Positions 24,451 to 37,191 of a stretch of DNA of 64,000 nucleotides are shown piece by piece. The translations under genes and the position numbers were made by a program. Numbering within the stretch: position 1 is the first letter of the stretch; every line of letters starts with the position of its first letter. The notes beneath the pieces are model-generated. The model searched no databases, was not told the DNA's origin, and worked only from the letters and a program-made list of their open reading frames with translations. The stretch is from Circinella umbellata (Eukaryota; Mucoromycota; Mucoromycetes; Mucorales; Lichtheimiaceae), in assembly GCA_025093555.1 (NCBI GenBank), contig JAIWNF010000005.1:558001-622000 (forward strand), given 5' to 3'.

Positions 24451-26644
24451 TTAGAATTCGAATTCACCTCTAAGCTGATTAATATCAAAACCAGCCTTGG
24501 CTTGGTTAGCCAAATCTTCACGGTTCATCATTACAAATGTTTTACGAAGCATTTCCCACAAATTACTCGAAACGTTAACACCTTCTTCATTATCCACGCC
24601 TCGTTTATGCATGGAAAGAGCAGTCAAAAGATGTTCAGCAGCTTCTTTGTAACAACCAATATTGATACAACTGACACCCAAATTGTATCGAGCACGAACG
24701 AAGGATGGACATAATTCTAATGCTTTATGATAAGCATCAATGGCTTCTTCGGATCGACCGCTATTAGCCAATGTGGCTCCAAGTCTGTTCCATAATAAAT
24801 AATCCTAAAATAGTAATAAAAATTAGATGATTTGAATTTTTTAAAAAGCCCTTTCTCTCCATATATATAAACTTACATCAGGACGACCCTTAAGTGCAGC
24901 AAAGAAACAATCAACAGCCTTGTCTAAATCACCACTACCATAAAACAATACGCCCAAACCAACTTGAACATCAGGATCCATTTGTTGACCCTCAGGGGCT
25001 TGACGTGCAGCAGTCAAAAATAAATCGGTAACACGACTGTGTAATTCAAAGGGAGTTGCAGGAGCAGGCATATTACTGGAAACAAGTTCAGGGTATTTAG
25101 CACCCATCCAACGTTCCAAAGTTTGATAAGCAGCATGATCATAAGATTCATTGGTATAACTCACAGCCAAAGACATCATGGCTGAGAAATTTTGTGAATC
25201 CACCTCAACAGCCTTTTCCAATGCTCGGATAGCAGGTTCTTCCTTTTCATTTTGAGCTTGAGCATTACCCAAATGCATCCAAGCTTCAGAATTTTGAGGA
25301 GTACGTTGAACAACAGCTTCAAAAGCTAATGCAGCTTCACTTAAACTGCCACCTTCATTAATCAAACGTAAACCTTCTGCCATGGGATCAGCATGGTCCA
25401 TATAAGGATTCACAACTTCAAATACATATTCACCGAGATCTGGCTTGTAAACAGCAGGATTATTGCTAAAATTACCAAATTCCTCTTCCCAGTCTTCAGG
25501 TCCTTCACCCTCATTGGCCATTTGATCACGAATATCTTGCCATACATTTTCAAATTGATCAAACAGTTTTGGATCTTGTGCTGCTGCAGCTTCTTCTACC
25601 TTGCGAGCAATTTCTTCATCCGTCTCTGTAGGTTTAGCATCGAAAGCAGCAAATTGATCCTCCCATTGTGCATTATTACCATCCAATTCGACTATTTTGC
25701 CTTTACCCTTATTATCTTGATTCATTGCAAATTCACCTGCCCAATCAAAATGCTTCTCAAATGCTTGATCAAATGCTTCCAATTGTTGAGGGTTCATGTG
25801 TACGGTTTCGGGATGATTCATAAATTCATTTCTCCACACTAAACAGAAAAATCAAAATAATCACATGTCAATTAAATATAAAATTATGCTTTCAAATCCC
25901 AAATTATAGTTTTTGGCCCGCTCTTATAATCTCTTGCTCTGACCTCCATCATTCTCCCCCTCCCCCAACCTTTTTTTTAATGATAAAATAACAACAAAAA
26001 ATTATAAATAAACTTACCGGAAGCATTCATTGTCGGTCCAGCTGCAGCTCTACTTTCTTGAAAAGCTTTTTCCATAGCAGCTTCTTCTTCAGATGAAATT
26101 TCTCTCAATCGAGGTCCAGCTTGTTGAAATTCGTTTGCCCAACCACCAACTCGTACCGCATCCAATTCACGATGTAAGTCTGACATTTCAAAAGGTCGAC
26201 CTGGACCTAAACGTTGTTGTGGTCGAAGTTGTTGTTCTCGTTCAAAAAATTCATTTACCATACCATCATCGCGAAACTCTTGTCTTGCTGTTCGCATCTA
26301 TATATACATTTCCCACCCACAACCAACAGCAACATATCAGACCCATTTATCCTTTTGAGAACAATAGACAACAAATAGTATAGCAAAATAAAATAAAATA
26401 GAAACTTACAGACGAAGGTCCTGCGGAGCCTTGTGCTGAGCCTTCAAATCGATCCTATAAATATTACATATATTTTAAACATTCAGGAACCTCACTTTTT
26501 TTTCTGGAAACGGAATTACTAAGCTCAGTTATCATTATATTTATTTACCCTTTGCAAAGATCGATCTTGACTAAATTGCTTAAGCATTTGTGACATTGGA
26601 TTTGCTCCAGTAGAGCAACTAGCGTCTCCTCCTTGAAAAGCCAT
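24451..26644 (-). CDS. PEX5: peroxisomal targeting signal 1 receptor PEX5
   Basis: Five exons (26549-26644, 26410-26454, 26018-26297, 24877-25838, 24451-24804) give 578 residues. The N-terminus MAFQGGDASCSTG carries the conserved cysteine (Cys10) that is monoubiquitinated for export. The disordered N-terminal half has WxxxF peptides for Pex13/Pex14 binding: WANEF at 100, WRNEF at 142, WAGEF at 173, WEDQF at 199 and WEEEF at 257, plus the related VWQDI at 239. Residues about 300-560 are TPR repeats (EAWMHLGNAQAQNEKEEPAI, VGLGVLFYGSGDLDKAVDC, LLWNRLGATLANSGRSEEA, RARYNLGVSCINIGCYKEAA) that bind the C-terminal SKL signal. Known role: cargo import into the peroxisome matrix, cycling between cytosol and membrane. 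All key elements look intact. The start is divergent from the Gly-zipper gene. Confidence 0.96.
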
Positions 26645-27093
26645 ATTATATTATTGTTATGTAGAAAAAAAAAGCTAATATAAGGGGGAAAAAAGGGAAA
26701 AAGAGAAGAAAATAACGGACGGTATAAAGAAAAGCGGGGTATTCTTTGTAATTGAATCCAACGAATATATTTGTCAGCTCTTTCTTACACTCAAATGGCA
26801 AGTCCCGCCTCTTTAAATATACAGTCAGCATAAAACTGGCCTGGATAAACTAGTTTTTTGCGGGGTGTGTGTGGTCAGCGGACCTTTGTTTTTATCTTAT
26901 TATACATTATATTCCCATGACACAAAAAAAAAATGAAAGAATTTGAATGGAGTTGTATGTTAAAAAAAAGTTTATGTCAATGCAGCTCCCCAATAAACCC
27001 TTGTTTATAAAGAAAAAAAAAATCATATAAAAAATAAATCGATCGTTCAATTACTTATATCCTTTACCTTTTTTTTTATGTAATTAAAAGAAA
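26645..27093. promoter_or_regulatory. divergent promoter region, PEX5 / Gly-zipper gene
   Basis: 449 bases between two divergent starts. CT-rich and A-rich tracts flank both starts; a GTTTTTTGCGGGGTGTGTGTG segment lies near 26851. No core element can be named with confidence. Confidence 0.4.
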
Positions 27094-30000
27094 ATGGATT
27101 TTATACGAAAAAAAGCTTCAAACGCATTTACTCATCCACCGGATGATCCTGGGATGAAATTTGGGTCAGTTTATATTGTTTTTTTTCACACACATTCGCA
27201 AAAAATATTATGAACTCTTAATAAATACTTACATACAATCACTGCTATAGTCCCACAGACATTCAACAACAACAAGGAGGAGTTCTTGAACAATCAGCTA
27301 TAGACCTCGAGGAAGATGATCAACATCCTTGTGAAGTTGAACCTCAAGTAGCTAAACCACAACGTGCTGTAGTAGGTCAAGAATCTACTGCACCGCCGAT
27401 CCATCAAGAGCCAATTAAAGAACGAGACACTAATACAAACCAACGTTCAGATTTTTCAAACACACAAGATGATATGGTCCGTCGTCGTGATGTTAAACCA
27501 GAGACCACCACTACCACTACTGGTGCTCCTGGTACAGCTGGTGCTCCTGGTGCTCTTGACAATACTGGTGCTTCTGGTGCTCTTGGTCCTTCTAATTTTA
27601 CTGATACTACTGGAGCTACTGGAACTACGAAAGCTGGTACTGGCGCTGCTGGTGTTGGCGCTGGTGCTGGTGTTGGTGCAGCCGCTGGTGCTGCTACTGG
27701 TGCTGCTCCTGGTGCTGGTGTTAGTGGCACTCATACACCTGTATGGGCTTATGTTCCAACCAAAACTGTACCCCCTGCTAATCCTGAGATTATGTCCAAG
27801 AAACCTACCGCTCATAATCAACAAGTAGTTGACAGTGCTCGTTCATTACCTTCTATTCATCAAATGCCTCCCTTACCTGCTGCTGGTTGTTTTGATTTGG
27901 ATGCTCCTGGTAATGCACCTATTATTACTGGGTATAACCATGACCATCGTAGTGTAACTTCTAAAGTCGCTCAAAATGTCAGTGATGCATACGAAAAGAA
28001 CCAAGCACTCAAAAGATCACAGATGTATTCTACTACTGATAAAACACCAACGACTGGCTCTGGAGAACATACCGGAGCAAAAACTGCCGCTGGCATTGCT
28101 GGTGGTGTTGCTGTAGGTGGAGCAGCAGCTGGTGGTATCATGGCCAAATGTATGGATTACTTACGTGGTCGAGAATCTAAGGATACTTCTCAAAATTGGG
28201 ATGAGCCTCTTGGTTCTTCACAAGAAGATATAGAAGACAAGGAGCAAAAAACTACTGCTGCTTCAATGTCTCAATCTCGTACTAGTCAACAAGAAGAACA
28301 AGGCCGAGAAAAGCTTCGAGATGAAGACTGGGAAACTCAAGATAATTCTACCAAGTTGAATTATCTTGGTGAAGAAGGTCATTACAATACATCGGGTGAA
28401 CAAGGTATATTGAATAATAATGAAAACTGTTGTTATCAGAATGAAATTGTTCTAACATCCAAGTATATATAGTTTTACATGAACCTAAAGGTGGTGAAGC
28501 TGCTCCGTCAAGTAAGTAATTCATAAAAGAATATACAGCTTTTTTACTAACAATAATAATATTATTTTATTTAGTTGATTTGACTTCCAATCGAGCTGTT
28601 ATTGATGATGATGTAGATAAATTGCAGCCTACAAGCACAGGTGGTATCATTGATCATAGTCAAGATATCTCTAACGGCAAGACACCAAACAGTTTTTATT
28701 CTTATGTGAGAGTTGATGATAATAAAACACCTAGCTCTTGCTATGGCCGATCTATTGATCAACGTGGTGCTTCGCATGAGAATCCAACCAGTAGCGCTGG
28801 AATTGGTGCAGGTGTTGGTGCAGGTGTTGGTGCTGCTACTGGGGGTGGTATTGCTGCTGCAACATCTGCTCATCGTCGTAAAAATAAGCAAGAGAATGAT
28901 GATACTTTCGATCAAAGTGCAAAGAAGTCTACTGTATTGGACGAACCTTATGGTAAATATAAAGATATAGCACATAAAAAAAGAGGAACCTGTTTATATT
29001 GATAATTTATACCGCATGTCTTTTTTTCGTACGAATACGCAGGAACTACATCGGCTATTGATCCAAGTGCACAATTAGGAAGACAGCCTCGATCATCTAT
29101 TGACGATGATATGACTATGCATGATGATAGTGGCATGAGGTCCAATATTAAAGGTACTGTAACTAATTAACCAATGTGTATAGTTGTTTTTTATTAATAG
29201 TATTAATCATTGTTTCTTTTACTACTACTGTATTATATTATTTTTTTATAAATAAAGGTTCTTCTGATCCATACAACACCAGATCATTTGGACACACCGA
29301 ACGAGACCAACCAAGATCAGCTTTCGATGCTGTTCAACAAAATGATCCTTCTTCCATGGGTGCGTGGGATGAAATTGATGATCAAAACGATGTCCCATCG
29401 AAAACTACTACTGCTACTGGTTCTGTTTCTAAAAATAATAAGAATCCATTTGTTCAAGGTAAGAGAGAAAAATTTACTGGGGTTTGGGTTTTATGCACAA
29501 AAATTACAAAAATAAAATAAACATAACATGGGTTATATAAATCTTTTACATAGATCAAACTTCCAAAACATCAACAAAACATGATCAACAGAAACCTGCT
29601 CGTAAGTAGTAATGTTTTTTTTATTGATGTAAGCGTAAATAGAAATAATTTGTTTAATTGGCTGACCTATTGTGAATTTTATTTAATCTTTCCAGGTCCA
29701 AGTGAATTCTTATTCGATGACTCCCATAGCCATGATAATAGTAAAGCTACTACTACTGCTACATCGGGTGTAGCGGGTGCAGGTATTGGTGCCAGTGTGG
29801 GTGCTGCAAGTGCTGCTGGTATTGATAAGCATAAGCAACGTGAGCAAGGTTTTCATGATGTTGACCAAGCTATTGATAATGATGAGGATGATCAACATCC
29901 TATCGATGATAATGAAGGCGCTTCCAATTTAAAACAAGAAAAACCTTGGGAAGAACCATCTACTCACACTGGTCAACGACAATCAGAAAAATTTGATGTT

Positions 30001-32582
30001 ATTGAGGATGTTGAAAACGGCGGATTACGTAAAATAAGTGATCAACAAAAAGACGGTATTGTTGAACCACGGCCTACTCCACGTGATAGTACCTCTGCCA
30101 GAGACAAAGGTGCAGGTGGAGCTACTGCTGCCGCAGCTGCTGCTGCCTTGGAAAAGGAGGACAAGTTGAAATCTCAGCGAGAAGAACCACATACTAGTAG
30201 TACTGGTCAACAACCTGATGATCAAATTAAACAACAGCAATATCGAGGTCCTGGTGGAATCACTGATCAACAACCAGTTACCGATCGTATCCAACCTGAT
30301 GATCAACAACATATCGCAGAGGGATTTGAGGATCAGCAACAACGACAATCAGATCAGCTACAGGATGATATTACAAAACGACATGAATATGATAATACTG
30401 ATCAACAACCTTCTCAGCAACGGGGTCAACAACAAGATTCTTCTAAGAAGAGTATAGGTACTGGTGCTGCTGCTGGTGCTGCTGCCGGTGCTTTTACTGG
30501 TATTGCTTCTTCCGCAGGTGTTGGTAATAAGAAAATCCCATCAGGTCAAGCACGAGATATGGATCAACAATCTGGTCAATACCAACAACAAAACCTTGAT
30601 CAACTTGGTCAGAAAGCAAACCAACGATATGACCAACAAGATGTCGAACCGTTAGGCGAGCAACAATCTGACCAACAAGATATCAATCAACCAAGTCAGC
30701 AATTTGCTCAACAAGATATGAAGCAAGCTGGTCAACAAGATATTATTCGAGAATCAGACCAACAGCAATTCGATCAAGGAGAGCAACGCCCACGGGGTAA
30801 GTTTGAATGGTTTTTAAGAAAAAGAAAAAAAAAAGGGTATACCAAACCTTATTCAACATGGTTATTAATGAATATAAATTGTACTTTGAATATTAAAAAT
30901 TATAGTTTCACAGCAACAACAGCAACAGTCATTCTCATCGGATCAAAACTTTAAACCAAGTCGAGAAGGAATGGGTGATAAAGCATTTGGTCAGCAACAT
31001 CATGGTGACCAACCACAACCACATCAGCAATCACTTTCATCAGATCAAAACTTTGAAGAAATGAGCGATAGAACATTTGGTCAGCAACATTATGGTGAAC
31101 AACAACCACAACCTGTACAACAACAGCAATCTGTGCAACAGCAACAAGGTGTAAACAAAAAATTACCTGCGGAACCACAAGAAGAATCTGGCAACGCTGG
31201 AGGAGATCATAGCAAGTTTGATTCCAAGGATACGATTGCAGGTCAAGCGAAACAACAAATTTCCAACATGATGCATCCACAAAATATGATCCCTGATAAT
31301 ATGAAGCAACAAGCTACCAGTCATGGGGGTAGTAGTGGTGGTATTACTGGCGCTCTCGGAGCAGGTGCAGGTGCGGTTACTGGAGGGCTTGGTGCTGCTA
31401 TTGGTGCTGCAAAACGTCGTACCTCGAAGACTAAACCCGTCGAAAATCCCGAAGAACAAGGCATTCCCAAAACTTTGGATGGTGCTGTCGGTGGCGTTGA
31501 TGACGATGCTGTTGGCAATTTGACTTCTCGTCGGGAGAGTCAATCATCGAAACCTCGTAAAGCTAGTGAACAATCACGCTCTGCTTCTATGGGGGGTAAT
31601 GCTAGCGGACCTTCTAATGTTTCTGGAGATAATGCCGCCTTTGCTTCAGGTGGTGCCGGTGGCGCTGATGCAGCGGGTGCAGCAAATCAGCAAGAACCTA
31701 TCCCTGCTAGTCAAATTATTCAACAAGGAGGTGTGATCTATCATGACCAACCACCACCAGAACAACGGAATTCATTGGGTGGTTCAGGTAATAAATATAA
31801 AGAGGCCTCTACAACAAGGATGAACAAGTCTACTGGCAGTGATACTGGTCCATCTACATATCAATCTGGTGGTAGTAGTCAAGCACCCCAAGATGATAAG
31901 ATGTCTCCTAGCCAATCTGCTGAGACTCAAGAACCCGTCGGTCATCAACAACCGGGACAATCTATGGGTCAACAGCAGTACCAACCTATGGGTCAAGAAA
32001 AGTACCAACCTATGGGTCAACAGCAGTACCAACCTATGGGTCAACAGCAGTACCAACCTATGGGTCAACAACAGCACCAACCTATGAGTCAACAGCCGTA
32101 TCAACCCATGGATCAGCAACAGTACCAACCTATGGGCCAACAAGCTGGAGATAGTTCAATGCAACAGCAACCACAACATTTTCAACAACAAGAACAACAG
32201 CCCATGAATAATAGTGGTGGCGCACAAGGAGGCGCATTTCCTGAAGATGCTGCTGATAATTCTAGACGTGTAAGTTTCCAAGATTATGTCAGTGGTAAAA
32301 TTGACAGACGTCGTGGTTCTTTCAAGGTAAGATAATGCCCAAATTATTGATTTTCTTATCTCGATAATTTATTTTTTATTATTTATTACTGTAAAGATGT
32401 ATAATAAAAATGCTAATATGTTTTCACTTTTTTTTTAAAAAAAAAAATAGGAAAATATGGGTAAAATTTTCCATAAAAATTCATGGAAACAAGGGGGTCA
32501 AGAACAGAAAACAGAGGCAGAACAGACGATTGAAGGATATGAACGTGTACGCCGTCAATCAAAGGAAGGGGCAGCTATGTAA
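27094..32582 (+). CDS. large modular protein with six Gly/Ala-zipper segments in a disordered backbone, function unknown
   Basis: Ten exons (27094-27164, 27251-28404, 28473-28511, 28575-28952, 29043-29153, 29258-29458, 29554-29601, 29696-30796, 30906-32326, 32451-32582) give about 1551 residues. The start MDFIRKKASNAFTHPPDD could be an amphipathic helix. Six Gly/Ala segments of 20-30 residues, encoded near 27640-27724, 28072-28146, 28799-28870, 29761-29825, 30454-30524 and 31325-31412, show the GxxxG spacing of glycine zippers. Most are followed by a basic patch (HRRKNKQ, KHKQR, AAKRRTSK). Long D/E-, Q- and S-rich disordered spacers separate them. A 24-bp repeat near the 3' end encodes (YQPMGQQQ)n. 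The last exon ends with a basic helix (GYERVRRQSKEGAAM). No enzyme domain seen. Candidate roles (membrane- or polymer-forming scaffold, septal or wall-associated matrix) are speculation. Confidence 0.8.
31964..32131 (+). repeat. 24-bp tandem repeat, seven units, encoding MGQQQYQP
   Basis: In-frame tandem units start at 31964, 31988, 32012, 32036, 32060, 32084 and 32108, with a partial eighth at 32132. Each encodes M-G-Q-Q-Q-Y-Q-P with small changes (E-K for Q-Q, H for Y, S or D for G). The last units are the most diverged. It sits in the Gln-rich C-terminal region of the Gly-zipper protein. Confidence 0.95.
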
Positions 32583-32907
32583 ATAATAGTAACAAGATTA
32601 ATATATATATATTAATCTTTTTTTTGTGGTTTTCATTTTTATGAAATCTATGTACAATTTTTTTACAATGAAAAAAAGAAAGGAAAAAAGACCACAAAGA
32701 AAACAGATCAATATATATATATTGTAAAAAAAAAAAAAAAGAAGTACTACAATTCACAAAAAGCATGTAAATAGGAGCTATAGTTATAATATGTAATATG
32801 TACAGTATAAAAAATCAAGAAAATAAACTTATTTTTTTGTATATAAACGAATGTTATGAAATAATAATAATAAAAGCTGGTTGACTTTTTTTTGTCCATC
32901 ATTAATA

Positions 32908-35900
32908 TTACATCGGTGCTGCACTCCATATGTGAACAATTCCTTGAGATCCAGCTACTCCTCCACAAATAATCATAGCAGTTTCATCAACAGCTAAACT
33001 TGATACATTACTTGATGTAGGATATGATCGTATTAATTCGCCATTCCTAAAAACATCCCAAAGTTTAACTGAGCTATCTCCTCCACCAGTAACAAGCGTT
33101 CTACCATCAGACATCCAATGTATACCAGATATTCCCATATCAGAATTAATAGGTATCAAATGATCAGCAAGTGTTTCTATATATACAATAAATTTGTTAG
33201 TATATTATTACCGTTAACTCATTTGTTAATTTGAAAAAGAAGAAAACTATAAGCGGTTTTTTTTACGTTGATGTTTAAGTGAAAATAAAGGTCGATCAGC
33301 TCGTCTAATGTCAAGTACAACTGTTTCATTATTAGGACTTCCAGAAGCAACATACGTTTCACATGAACTATTTACAATGATAATGGTAATATTGTTAGTT
33401 TATAATAAAAATAATCCTTTATCGTTTTTTTTTCCTCTCATAAAACTAAATCGACAATTATTTTTTATCTGTTACCTCATACGAACAAGATTAACGTCAG
33501 GATGATTTGTTCTAGCTTTGATTATAGCTCCAGGAGTACGAGTATCATTTATATGTACAAACCCATCTCCTTCAAACTCATCAAATGGACTATGATTTCC
33601 TGATATAACATACTTTCCAGTACTTGAAATATCGATGTCACATACAGCACCCTTCATATTTTTATAAGAGATTGTTGGTTTTCCTCTTTCCACATCAAAA
33701 CTTTGAATCTATAGATAGAGATAAAAAATCATTGTGGATGGGTAAATATATTATTATTTTAGTTTGCTGCTTAGAAATAAAATGCACATACAAAACCCAA
33801 GGGTGATCTTAATCCTGAAGAAACACCACAGTATAAAATCCCTTTTGAGGGGCCACGACCAAATACTAAGGTGTCAATGCTTGGATTTTTTGTTATTTTT
33901 TTATCAAGAGTGCACGTTTGACCAACGCCTACATTACCAACCCCGTTCAGTTTCCAAACACAGGCATTCCCATCAGCTGAACCACTAGCGAGAATGTATT
34001 CACGAGTATCTGGACATACTGCTAGTTGATGAACTTTTTTTTCATGATATGCTATTGTAATAAAATAATACAATCAATAAAATCCATTTATCAAACAAAA
34101 AACAAAATCAGTTTCCATTCCCAACTTTTTTTATCAAAATCAAGTATAATAGCAATTCACTTACATAATGTCGAAAGCATTTTTCCAGAATTTCCATCCC
34201 ATACCTTAGTGTGCTTATCATGTGACGATGTAAATATCAATCGCTGATCATTAGATACACGTACATCAGTGATAGTATGCCATACATCTGATATTATCAT
34301 TTTTTTTGAATGATATGTATATGTATTGAAACATTAGTATTTTTTTCTTTGTTCAATCAAGGTAAGTTTATATACTAAAATATCAAATTTTACCTTGTGC
34401 AGTGCCATCTGTATGTTTATATATCGTTTTATGCCCTCTTAATTGAACTATCCTTTTGTTTTTAGCTGACCAAACACGTAAATTTCCCGGCATATTATAT
34501 TCAGGTTGATCATTGCACGCAGAAGCAGCAATGATTTTTATCCTATTACTTCGTAACAAGAAGTCAGTATATTTTACTCTCTTTATTTACTTTATATACT
34601 TGACAACATAAGATTAACTTTTATTTATCTCTTTATTCTTTTTGGATTATCCCTTCCCTTTTAATCCCCCCTCATTGTTTCTATGTAGTATCTTACCGTT
34701 TTCCTTTCTTATTCAATATTTGGACACCCAAAGTATCTGCGCTACCCTCACCAAAAGTAAGTTCGTTTTTCAAATTTGACCAAATAGCCATTTTTTTCAT
34801 ATTTGTACGACGTTTACCGCCATGACAACGAGAAGACTGGATTAACTCATATGTCGAAGGTCTTGTTGATTTCCCTATTATATTATCCAGTGTTTGTATT
34901 AGTCAATGCTTATTATTATCATTATATAATAATAAAAAATAAGAATACACTACATGGTTCGTGAGAAATTATAACAGGGTTATGATACGTTTGTGATCTA
35001 TTATTTTGCTTATCTTCCCAAAATCTTGAACAATCGATCGCACGTCTACCCGGTAATTTCATAGCAATCAACTCCCACATACTACCAGTATCACTGAATA
35101 TATCATCTTGGCGACGTTTTTTGGCTTTTCTTTCGATTTGTTTTGTCATTTCAGAAATGATATCAATTTCCCACTGTTCAAATGGCCAATGAAGCCAGTC
35201 TCCTATTTCTAATTGGGCCCAGTCTTCCCACGTCACTTGCTGCCAAACAATCCAAGGAACATAAGGTTTTTGTTGTAACAAATCTCCATGCGATGATTGT
35301 TGCTTTGCAAGACGTTTACTACTAGAACGTTTACTTGTTCTTGTCATTTTCGTCGGTTGTTGATGACCATTATAAGTCGATGATGGTGATGTTTGTTGTT
35401 CCTGTTGCTGTTCTTGTAATGCATTCAATTCTTCAGGACCTAAGGGGCCAATCACGGATATATCATAAGCTTCAATGGTTGATAACAAGACATCTAAATT
35501 TGTATTTTCTGGAATCTTCGTTTTCATCGAAGGTTCTGATTTCTTCTTTTTAGTATCATTTATACTCAAAGATGCGATATTATTAGTATTATCATCTTCA
35601 TCGAGTATCTAGAAAAAATTTAAAAGATAGTTATTTACTTGTCTCTCCTCAAATTTGAATACACTATCCCTCTCAACCTCTTAACTATACACCTTTTTTT
35701 GCTAATTACCAATTTAGAATCATATTCATTTTTAACAGTATCCATATTTTGATTAATCAATTGTGACCAATTGATTGGTGTATCGAAATCTTCATCTGGT
35801 GCATTCATTGCATGTAATAAATCAATCTCATTTTCTTTCATCATTTCGGCACCAAAAACAAATTCGGATGAAGAAATGGAATCATCATCATCATCATCAT

Positions 35901-37191
35901 CATTATTATTATTATTATTGCTGTTGAGATTATTATCGTTGATATTTGGTTGTAATCCTATTTTCTGATCAAGATCCATCGTGTTGTCAATTGATGTTTG
36001 AATTGTTTTCGTAGAAGATGAAGATGTAGGTAAGGATGATATTATAGAGGATTGATTCATAGTATGGCCACGATGATGGTTCACTTGCTTTTGCTTCATA
36101 TCTTGATGATTATTAGTATTTTCTTTCTGTAATGTAATTTTTCCTAATTTAGAGATCTGAAGTTTTGTTTGTGTTTGAGATGCTAATTGTTGATGCTGGT
36201 GCTGATATTGATGTTGATATTGATTTTCGAATCTAAGTGTTGTCATATTATTAGGTTGTTGTTGACTTTGTTGTAAAAATCTTTGTGGTTGTGATTTTTG
36301 TTGTTGTTGTTGTTGTTGTCTTGGAGAATGTTGTGATGGTACCTGTGGCATCTGTTGCCGTATCTGTGATAAATGTTGTGATGTTTGTGATGATTCCATT
36401 GTTTGCTGTTCCATACGATGCTCCATCGTATCCATGGGTCTCGGATTTGTATAAATAGGTGGTGAATGTGGCATGATAACTCTTTGTAGTCGTTGCTGTT
36501 GTATAAGTTGTTGTAAAAGTATTGAGGTAGCAGGCGAGGTCGATGAAGGTCGCGTATCACTAACCATAGATTCATCTTCGTCATCTATATTGATAGGATC
36601 GTCGATCGTTTTTCCAATATTGACAAACTTGATATTCTGTATCTTGGGTTGTGAAGAAGCAGCATGTTGTACTGGTGGAATAGAATGTTTTACAAGAACT
36701 GGTGATTTTGACTTTTTCGATCTTATTGTTTCTATAATAATCTCACCATCGTCTTCATCGCTACTTATTACTAATGGATCTTCTTTTGTGTTACGTGTTA
36801 TTGTTGTTGTGGTTGCTAAAGAAGATAGTTGCCGACTTTGAGACTGTAACGGTGTCATGGTAGTAGTAGCAGAAGAAGAAGCAATAGTTGTATTAGTATT
36901 GGTAGCACCTTGTTGAGGGATTGGTGATCTCATTGTTTGATAAATCAAGTTTTCATGTGAAGTTTTCCCTGACGCTGAATTAGGTGCTGCTTTGAATCGT
37001 GGTTTTATTTGTCTTTGCTGTTGTTGAATTGTTATTGAATTTGATTGGGGAAAGGGACGACCATGCCATACACTATTGTCAGTGCTGTTATTATTATTAA
37101 TATTGCCAGTATTGGTAGGTTGTGGTGAACCTTGATTTTGGTAAACCAAGGTTGAAGGTACACGCGTTTTTTTGCTCGATTGACTGCTCAT
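32908..37191 (-). CDS. large nuclear-type protein: disordered Q-rich N-terminus, SANT/Myb-like domain, C-terminal WD40 propeller
   Basis: Nine exons (35710-37191, 34954-35608, 34697-34874, 34394-34542, 34165-34287, 33792-34051, 33476-33708, 33267-33367, 32908-33176) give about 1149 residues from MSSQSSKKTR; an upstream GTG frame is ignored. Residues 1-494 are disordered, Gln/Ser-rich, with two SUMO-interaction-like motifs: PLVISSDEDD (139-148) and DDPINIDDEDE (197-207). Residues about 635-693 form a SANT/Myb-like unit (FEQWEIDIISEMTK, MWELIAMKLPGRRAIDC, SRFWED) with tryptophans at about 640, 672 and 691. Residues about 770-1149 are WD40 blades (NLRVWSAKNKR, IFTSSHDKHTKVWDG, ILASGSADGNACVWKL, TLVTGGGDSSVKLWDV). 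The Rik1-associated factor Raf1/Dos1 also carries WD40 repeats, but I cannot establish orthology. The link between exons 2 and 3 uses a weak donor (GTAGTG), so two genes are not excluded. Confidence 0.75.

Noticed and set aside
27404..27824. Minus- and alternate-frame Ala/Ser/Thr-rich ORFs
   Set aside because: Shadows of the Gly/Ala codon repeats of the plus-strand Gly-zipper gene.
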